A DNA stretch of 64,000 nt from Luteimicrobium sp049844995 (GTDB lineage Bacteria > Actinomycetota > Actinomycetes > Actinomycetales > Cellulomonadaceae): NCBI RefSeq assembly GCF_049844995.1, contig NZ_JBNCMC010000001.1:682001-746000 (forward strand), given 5' to 3'. The notes below the pieces were generated by a model. That model saw nothing but the letters and a program-made list of their open reading frames with translations, did not search any database and was not told the DNA's origin. The first letter of the stretch is position 1. Every line of letters begins with the position of its first letter. Position numbers and translations under genes: made by a program. Positions 58,550 through 64,000 of the stretch are shown here, piece after piece.

Positions 58550-60592
58550 TCACGCGGCGGTGGCGACGTGGCAGGCGACGCGCTGGGCGTCGTCTCCGAC
58601 CGGCGTCGGCAGGAGCGTCTGCGGGTCGTGGCACTGCCGCTGCCGGTCGGCGGGCAGGGTCGCGTACAGCGGACATCGGCTGCGGAACACGCAGCCCTCG
58701 GGCTCGCGCTCGTCGCCCACCTCGCCGGTCAGGACGACGCGCTCGCGCGCCCGCTCGACGCGGGGGTCGGGCACGGGGCTCGCCGACAGCAGCGCCTGTG
58801 TGTACGGGTGCCGGGGCCGCTCGAACAGCTCGGCCGTCGGCGCGGTCTCGACGATCGTGCCGAGGTACATCACCGACACGCGGTCGGAGAGGTAGCGCAC
58901 CACGGAGAGGTCGTGCGCCACGAGCACGTACGCCACGTCGAGCTCGTCCTGGAGCCGCACCAGGAGGTTGAGGACGTCGGCCTGCACGGACATGTCCAAC
59001 GCCGACACGGGCTCGTCGAGGATGACGACGCGCGGGTTCAGCGCGAGCGCCCGGGCGATGCCGATCCGCTGGCGCTGCCCGCCCGAGAAGGCGGCGGGGA
59101 AGGAGTCGACGGCACGGCGCGGCAGACCCACGAGGTCGAGGAGCTCGTAGACCCGCGTCCGCACCTCGGCCCGGGTGCGCCCGGCGGCCCGCAGCGGCTC
59201 GGCGAGCACGTCGTAGACGGTCAGCCGGGGGTCGAGCGAGCCGGTCGGGTCCTGCATGACGAGCTGGACGCCCGAGCGGAGGGTCCGGCGCGTGGCGGCG
59301 TCGAGGTGGTCCTCGAGGCGCGTGCCGAGCAGCTCGACCTCGCCCGCCTCCGGGGGCCGCAGCTGGAGCACCTCGAGCACCGTGCTCGTCTTGCCGCTGC
59401 CCGACTCGCCGACGAGCCCGTGCGTCTCGCCCTCGAACAGGTCGAGGTCGACGCCGCGGACCGCCGTGTGCGTGCCGATCGTCCGCCGCAGCACCGACCC
59501 CTTGGTGATCGGGTACGTCTTGACCAGGCCGCGGACGTCGAGCACCCGCTCGCGCGCCGTCGTCGGCAGGGCACGGGCGGGCGCGGGACCGCGCTCGAAC
59601 AGCCGACCGACCTCGAGCACGCCCGACGCGATCTCGCCCGCGCGGACGCACGCGCTCGCGTGGCCCGGCCCGGTCTCGACGAGCGCGGGCTCGCCCTCCA
59701 GGCAGGCCGCCGACGCCGCGGGGCAGCGCGCCGCGAACGGGCAGCCCTCCGGCTCCGCCGCGAGCTGCGGCGGCTCTCCGGGGATGGCGAGCAGCGGCTG
59801 CCGGTCGCCCGTCGACGCGGACGGGACCGCGCCCATGAGGCCGATCGTGTACGGCATCCGGGGGGCGTCGAACAGCTCGTCGACGGGCGCCCGCTCCACG
59901 ACGCGGCCCGCGTACATCACGGCGACGTCGTCCGCGTAGCCCGCGACGACGCCGAGGTCGTGCGTGATGAGAAGGAGCCCGGCCCCGGTCTCCCGCTGGG
60001 CGGTCCGCAGGACCTCCAGGATCTGCGCCTGCACGGTGACGTCGAGCGCCGTCGTGGGCTCGTCTGCGATGAGCAGGTCCGGGTCGTTCGCGATCGCGAG
60101 CGCGATGACGACGCGCTGCCGCATCCCGCCGGAGAACTCGTGCGGGAACGACCCGGCACGCCGCTGGGGCTCGCGGATCCCGACGAGGTCGAGCAGCTCG
60201 ACCGCCCGCCGCGCCGCCTCCGCCTTGCTCACCCGCTGGTGCACCCGGACGGCGTCGGAGAGCTGGCGGCCGACGGTGAACATGGGGGTCAGCGCGGACA
60301 GCGGGTCCTGGAAGACCATGCCGATCCGGTCGCCGCGCACCCGCGACAGCTCCTTGTCGCGGAGCCCCAGCAGGTCCTGGCCGTCGAGCTGGACGCGCCC
60401 CGAGAGCGTCGCCGACCCGGGCAGCAGGTTGATGACGGCGCCGGCGGTGGCCGACTTGCCCGACCCGGACTCGCCGACCAGGCACAGCGTGCGGCCCGCC
60501 TCGAGGTCGAGGTCGACGCCGCGCACGGCGTGCACCGGGCCGTGCTCCGACTGGAAGGTGACGCGCAGGTCGCGCACCGAGAGAAGAGTCAT
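58550..60592 (-). CDS. Peptide ABC transporter ATP-binding protein, DppD-DppF fusion
   Basis: A 680-residue protein with two ABC ATPases in one chain. Half 1: Walker A GESGSGKS (40-47), signature SGGMRQRV, Walker B LLIADEPTTALD, switch ITHDL, then the oligopeptide C-terminal Cys cluster CPFAARCPAASAAC. Half 2: GESGSGKTS (about 394), SGGQRQRIGIARAL, VVILDEPVSALD, VAHDLSVV and a second Cys cluster CVFRSRCPLYATLPADRQRQC. Both halves appear active. The ATG overlaps the permease stop (ATGA). Energises the importer. Confidence 0.95.
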   Translation of the reverse strand: MTLLSVRDLRVTFQSEHGPVHAVRGVDLDLEAGRTLCLVGESGSGKSATAGAVINLLPGSATLSGRVQLDGQDLLGLRDKELSRVRGDRIGMVFQDPLSALTPMFTVGRQLSDAVRVHQRVSKAEAARRAVELLDLVGIREPQRRAGSFPHEFSGGMRQRVVIALAIANDPDLLIADEPTTALDVTVQAQILEVLRTAQRETGAGLLLITHDLGVVAGYADDVAVMYAGRVVERAPVDELFDAPRMPYTIGLMGAVPSASTGDRQPLLAIPGEPPQLAAEPEGCPFAARCPAASAACLEGEPALVETGPGHASACVRAGEIASGVLEVGRLFERGPAPARALPTTARERVLDVRGLVKTYPITKGSVLRRTIGTHTAVRGVDLDLFEGETHGLVGESGSGKTSTVLEVLQLRPPEAGEVELLGTRLEDHLDAATRRTLRSGVQLVMQDPTGSLDPRLTVYDVLAEPLRAAGRTRAEVRTRVYELLDLVGLPRRAVDSFPAAFSGGQRQRIGIARALALNPRVVILDEPVSALDMSVQADVLNLLVRLQDELDVAYVLVAHDLSVVRYLSDRVSVMYLGTIVETAPTAELFERPRHPYTQALLSASPVPDPRVERARERVVLTGEVGDEREPEGCVFRSRCPLYATLPADRQRQCHDPQTLLPTPVGDDAQRVACHVATAA

Positions 60593-61554
60593 CGCCGCCC
60601 TCCCGCGACCGACGTCGGGTCGAAGGCGTCACGCAGACCGTCGCCGATCAGCGTCACCGAGACCGTGAGCAGCACCAGCACCGTGGCCGGCGCGAGGAAG
60701 ACCCAGGGGGCCGTGGTCAGCGAGGTCGCGCCGTCCTGCAGCATGACGCCCAGCGACACGTCCGGCGCCTTGATGCCGAAGCCGAGGAACGACAGGGACG
60801 TCTCGGTGAGCACCGTCGCGACGACGCCGAGCGTGACGTTCACGACGAGCAGCGAGCCGAGGTTCGGCACGATGTGCCGCAGGATGATCCGCATGGGCCG
60901 GACGCCCTGGAGCTCGGCCATCTTGACGTAGTCGCGCTCGCGCAGCGTGGTGGACACCGACCAGACGACGCGCGCCGTCCCCATCCAGCCGAACACGGAC
61001 AGCACGAGGATGAGCGCCCGCCAGTCGCCGCCCGCCCGGTTCGACACGAGCGCGAGGATCAGGAACGACGGCACGACGAGCAGGAAGTGGATCACCGCGA
61101 GCGCCACGCGCTCGACGCGCCCGCCGAGGTACGCGGCCCCGGCGCCGATGATCGCCGAGAGGGCGATCGTGATGACGGAGACGGTGACGGCGATCACGAG
61201 CGAGCGGCGCAGGCCGTGCACGACCTCGGCCAGGATGTCGTTCCCGCCGGTCCCGGTGCCGAGGAGGTGCTGGCCGCCGGGCGGCTGGGTCAGCGCCGTG
61301 AAGTCGGGGTCGGCGTAGCCCCAGGACGTGAACACCTGGCCGACGAGGCTGAACAGCACGAGGAGCACGAACACGACGAGCCCGACGACGGCGGCCCGGT
61401 TGCGCAGGAAGCGCCTCAGGTAGACGCGCCCACGGCCCAGCCGGACGAACTCGACCGCGCCGTCGTCGCCCTCGGCGAGGACCTCCGCGACGCTGGGCGT
61501 CGCGAGCGCGGGGTCGGCCTGGTCGACGGACCCCGACGGTGGCAGGACGCTCAT
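60589..61554 (-). CDS. Peptide ABC transporter permease (OppC/DppC)
   Basis: A 321-residue permease: long cytoplasmic N-terminus (1-45), RRFLRNRAAVVGLVVFVLL first helix (OppC_N), LGTGTGGNDILAEVVHGLRRSL, and the EAA loop VKMAELQGVRPMRIILRHIVPN (about 198-219). Overlaps both neighbours by 4 nt (ATGA). Confidence 0.94.
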   Translation of the reverse strand: MSVLPPSGSVDQADPALATPSVAEVLAEGDDGAVEFVRLGRGRVYLRRFLRNRAAVVGLVVFVLLVLFSLVGQVFTSWGYADPDFTALTQPPGGQHLLGTGTGGNDILAEVVHGLRRSLVIAVTVSVITIALSAIIGAGAAYLGGRVERVALAVIHFLLVVPSFLILALVSNRAGGDWRALILVLSVFGWMGTARVVWSVSTTLRERDYVKMAELQGVRPMRIILRHIVPNLGSLLVVNVTLGVVATVLTETSLSFLGFGIKAPDVSLGVMLQDGATSLTTAPWVFLAPATVLVLLTVSVTLIGDGLRDAFDPTSVAGGRR

Positions 61555-62630
61555 CCGAGCCTCACTCTCGGGTCGAGGAGCGCGGTGGCGACGTCGGCGA
61601 GGATGGCACCGATCGCCGTCATGAGGGCTCCGAAGGCCGCGACCGCGACGACGCCGTGCACGTCGTTCTTGCTGAGCGTGAGCGAGAAGTACTCCCCCAT
61701 GCCGTGCCAGCCGAACACGCTCTCGGTGATGACCGCGCCCGTGAAGATCGCCGGGATGCTGAACGCGACGGAGGTGGCGGTCGGGATCAGCGCGGCCCGG
61801 AGCGCGTGCCGCCGCACCGCCTGGGCCTGCGTGAGACCTGTGGCCCGCGCCGTCCGGACGAAGTCGGCGTCGATGGTGTCGAGCAGCAGCGAGCGCTGCG
61901 TCAGGTGGTAGCCGACGTAACCGAGCAGCGTGAGGGAGATGGTGGGCAGGACCAGGTGCTCGATCCGGTCGACGACGGTCGGCATCAGGCCGGTGACGTC
62001 CGGCGAGCTGGCGTCCGTGACGTAGAAGACGCGGTGCCCGACGGCCTCGTTGATCTTGATCGCCCCGAAGACGAGGAGCAGCGCGAGGACGGCGGTCGGG
62101 ATGTTGTAGAACAGGATCGACACGCCCTGCAGGATCCGGTCGGTCGGCCGGTACTGGCGGATCGCGCTCACGACGCCGAGCCCGACGCCGATGACGACGG
62201 AGAGCACGGTCGCGAGCAGGACGAGCTGGCCGCTGACGAGCACCCGGTACCCGATCTCGGCGTTCACCGAGCCACCGGTCGGCGAGCGGCCCCAGTCGAA
62301 ATGGAGCACGACGCCCTGCAGCCAGTCCCACCAGCGCGAGAACAGCGAGGTGCGGGGGTCGAGGCCGTACGGGGCGAGCGCGTTGTCGATCTGCGCCTCG
62401 GGCGGGATCGGGCGGGTCTCGCGGTAGTTGGAGCGCGGATCGAGGAAGAGGCTTGCCAGGACGAAGGTCACGTTGGTCGCGACCACGATCATGGCCACCC
62501 ACACCACGATCCGGCGGGCGACGAGCTTGAGTATCGGACTGCTCCTGACTTGGTGCTGCGCGAGACTTCCAGGGGTCTCCCGGACGCCTCGCGCGAGGTG
62601 TGCTACTCGTCGGTAACCTTCGCAGGGCAC
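61551..62630 (-). CDS. Peptide ABC transporter permease (OppB/DppB)
   Basis: A 359-residue permease, first gene of the operon. TM1 KLVARRIVVWVAMIVVATNVTF begins about 35 residues in; FDWGRSPTGGSVNAEI, VVSAIRQYRPTDRILQGVS, and the EAA loop FVRTARATGLTQAQAVRRHALR are typical. The start is uncertain: GTG 62630 is chosen for its GGAGG 5 nt upstream, but an ATG at 62687 is in frame, and an AGGAG lies 7 nt before an ATA directly before the normal OppB N-terminus. Confidence 0.9.
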   Translation of the reverse strand: MPCEGYRRVAHLARGVRETPGSLAQHQVRSSPILKLVARRIVVWVAMIVVATNVTFVLASLFLDPRSNYRETRPIPPEAQIDNALAPYGLDPRTSLFSRWWDWLQGVVLHFDWGRSPTGGSVNAEIGYRVLVSGQLVLLATVLSVVIGVGLGVVSAIRQYRPTDRILQGVSILFYNIPTAVLALLLVFGAIKINEAVGHRVFYVTDASSPDVTGLMPTVVDRIEHLVLPTISLTLLGYVGYHLTQRSLLLDTIDADFVRTARATGLTQAQAVRRHALRAALIPTATSVAFSIPAIFTGAVITESVFGWHGMGEYFSLTLSKNDVHGVVAVAAFGALMTAIGAILADVATALLDPRVRLG

Positions 62631-62783
62631 GTGGGCCTCCGAGGGTGACCGCCCGGAATCCGGGTCAATGTAACCGAATGTTGCCATTGGCTACGTTTCC
62701 GTCCGCGGTCGGCAGGTTTCGGACACGTGAAATCTCGCCGCCGGGCGGTACTGTCACCGCGCAGACGGCGGAGGAGGTCGAGG

Positions 62784-63566
62784 GTGAGCGTGACGCACGC
62801 GGCTTCCCCGCGGCCGGGCGCGGTCCCGCCCGTCCCCGTCCAGCTCGACCTGTTCGACGGGCTGCCCCTGGACCCCGGCAACGACGCGAACGCCTGGGGT
62901 GTCGCGGCACCGGTCTCCCCCGCGCCGTCGTCGCCCGAGCCGGACGCCCAAGCGGCCGCCGGCCCGACCGGGCTGCGCGGCGCCGACGCGCTGCTCGCCG
63001 TGCAGGGCATCGACCGCCTCCTGCTGAGCGACGCGTTCACCACGCTCGCAGGGCACGACCGCGCGTCCGCCACGCTCACGAACGTCCGGCTCCACGTCGA
63101 GGTGCGGCTCGACGGCGCCGGGCACGTCCTGACCGTGGCGTCGGCGATCGAGCGCGAGGTCCGCCGGCTGGAGTCCGCGGTCGCCGCCGCCGGAGCTGCG
63201 CCGTCGGACGCCGCGCTGGCGGGGGCTGTCGCGGCCGCAGGACCCCAGTCGAGCGGCCCGGGCGGGCTGCGGGTCGCGGGCGCGAGCGGCAGCGGGGGCG
63301 CGCTCCTGCTCGTCCTGGAGCCGGTCGGCCCGACGACGCCGCTCACCCGCTGGCCGCGTCTCTCGCTCGCGCTCGCCGCGGCCGCCGTGGCGGACCGGGG
63401 CTTCCGGATCGCCGACGGCTCCGGGCCCGAGCTGACGGTCGAGCTGGCCCGGCAGCGCTCCCGCGCGGTGGCAGGCGGGCTCCCCGACGAGGCCGTGACG
63501 ATGATCCTCGTCGGGCGGCAGTCCGGCGTCACGCGGCAGGTGCGCGTCGTGACGACGGGCGACTGA
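62784..63566 (+). CDS. Hypothetical protein, unrecognised
   Basis: A 260-residue protein with no family I recognise, no signal peptide and no membrane helix. Residues 1-75 are Pro/Ala-rich with PVQLDLFDGLPLD; the rest alternates helices and strands: RGADALLAVQGIDRLLLSDAFTTLAGHDRA, LRVAGASGSGGALLLVLEPVG and ELTVELARQRSRAVAGGLP. Coding is supported by strong third-position GC and a GGAGGAGG ribosome-binding site 6 nt before GTG 62784. TACTGT (62748-62753) is a possible -10. Divergent from the opp operon. Function unknown. Confidence 0.75.
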   Translation: MSVTHAASPRPGAVPPVPVQLDLFDGLPLDPGNDANAWGVAAPVSPAPSSPEPDAQAAAGPTGLRGADALLAVQGIDRLLLSDAFTTLAGHDRASATLTNVRLHVEVRLDGAGHVLTVASAIEREVRRLESAVAAAGAAPSDAALAGAVAAAGPQSSGPGGLRVAGASGSGGALLLVLEPVGPTTPLTRWPRLSLALAAAAVADRGFRIADGSGPELTVELARQRSRAVAGGLPDEAVTMILVGRQSGVTRQVRVVTTGD

Positions 63567-63610
63567 GGCCGAGGCGCCCGAGGTTCACCCGTCGATCCTG
63601 TGCCCTCGCG

Positions 63611-63640
63611 TTGACAGTGCTGAGCGACGGGCCACACGAT
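63611..63640 (+). promoter_or_regulatory. Promoter of the terminal secreted-protein gene
   Basis: Perfect -35 TTGACA (63611-63616), 18-nt spacer, weak -10 CACGAT (63635-63640). The rest of the 205-nt gap to 63771 is pyrimidine-rich and shows nothing else. Confidence 0.4.
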
Positions 63641-63771
63641 GGTGAGCGGCCGAGTGTGACCTGCGTCACTCCGACCCCGCTCGCCTGGCCGTGCCCCCTC
63701 TCGCGTCCCCGCGCCTCGCGCCCCGCGCGCCACATCCCTTCATCTCGTCTCACTCTCGATGGGGAGAGCTC

Positions 63772-64000
63772 ATGCGCACCTCCACGAAGCTGGCGGCGGC
63801 GTTCGGCGCCGTCGCGCTCGCGTTCGCGACCCCGGCCGCCGTCGCCTCCGCGCACGGCAAGCCGGCACCGACCCCGAACCCGGTGGTCCAGTCCGACCAG
63901 CTCGCAGCACCGTTCAACCTCGACCTGTCGTTCGGCAAGGTCTACTTCGCCGACGGCGGCCTCAACATCGTCGGCACCCTCGGCGCAGGCGGTGCACCGG
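63772..64000 (+). CDS. Secreted protein, N-terminal part (runs off the window)
   Basis: Seventy-six codons are visible. GGGGAGAG lies 3 nt before the ATG. A signal peptide (residues 1-28, ending AVASAHG) precedes a Pro/Thr linker and FNLDLSFGKVYFADGGLNIVGTLGAGG, which resembles the first blade of a beta-propeller such as ScyD/ScyE-type proteins. This is only a suggestion because most of the protein is outside the window. Confidence 0.8.
   Translation, partial: MRTSTKLAAAFGAVALAFATPAAVASAHGKPAPTPNPVVQSDQLAAPFNLDLSFGKVYFADGGLNIVGTLGAGGAP

Overview
The window is one contiguous chromosomal stretch of a very GC-rich actinobacterium. Third-codon G/C bias, lipoprotein ABC binding proteins, ROK regulators and plant-polysaccharide genes (pectate lyase, xylose isomerase and xylulokinase, CE7 esterase, GH38, GH94, a CebR-type operator) fit a cellulolytic or plant-litter member of the Cellulomonadaceae/Promicromonosporaceae group (for example Cellulomonas, Cellulosimicrobium, Isoptericola). 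This placement rests on gene content only. I see no rRNA, tRNA, CRISPR array, insertion sequence, prophage or plasmid module.

Layout. 1-2.15 kb: two different Ni/Co permease families side by side. 2.5-6.4 kb: a secreted PL1-PL9 pectate lyase and a CDF cation exporter. 6.5-10.2 kb: an ATPase/small membrane protein pair, then clpB behind a SigH-type promoter and an HspR box. 10.3-18 kb: ROK regulator, sugar ABC importer (binding protein and two permeases) and GH38 alpha-mannosidase. 18-23.3 kb: CE7 esterase, xylB, xylA and a divergent ROK repressor. 23.3-29.4 kb: NlpC/P60 hydrolase under a c-di-AMP riboswitch, a nucleotidyltransferase-phosphohexomutase fusion and a GH94 disaccharide phosphorylase. 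29.5-41 kb: housekeeping and stress genes (two MmcQ/YjbR proteins, exonuclease III, SDR, pyrE, marR-MFS, NagD-type HAD, DedA, NmrA-like, Fic, SpoU methylase, class II aldolase). 41-47 kb: partner-switching parts (two STAS proteins, a PAS-GAF-SpoIIE-HATPase protein), an acyl-CoA dehydrogenase and a Nudix protein. 47-52.3 kb: purA, an Eis-like acetyltransferase, purD, a DUF1871-like protein and thyX. 52.3-56.7 kb: secreted tyrosine phosphatase, SOS-controlled DUF222-HNH protein and a SIMPL protein. 56.8-62.6 kb: an opp/dpp peptide importer. The last gene runs off the right edge.

How they work together. The carbohydrate genes form three uptake/catabolic units, each with its own regulator signal: ROK at the mannosidase locus, ROK at xylAB, and a CebR-like palindrome at the phosphorylase locus. 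Phosphorolysis by GH94 would give a sugar 1-phosphate that the adjacent hexomutase domain could convert to the 6-phosphate.

The most notable regulatory features are the c-di-AMP riboswitch whose last conserved bases are also the ribosome-binding site, the LexA box lying on the start codon of the HNH gene, the HAIR/SigH control region of clpB, a set of nested palindromes before the Fic gene, and a widespread pattern in which a TANNNT -10 hexamer lies 6-8 nt before the start codon, implying many leaderless mRNAs. I found no clearly unprecedented multi-gene system; the best novelty candidates are the phosphorylase/fusion locus, the Fic operator, the ATPase/membrane protein pair and the GCATG repeat array at 45.28-45.42 kb.
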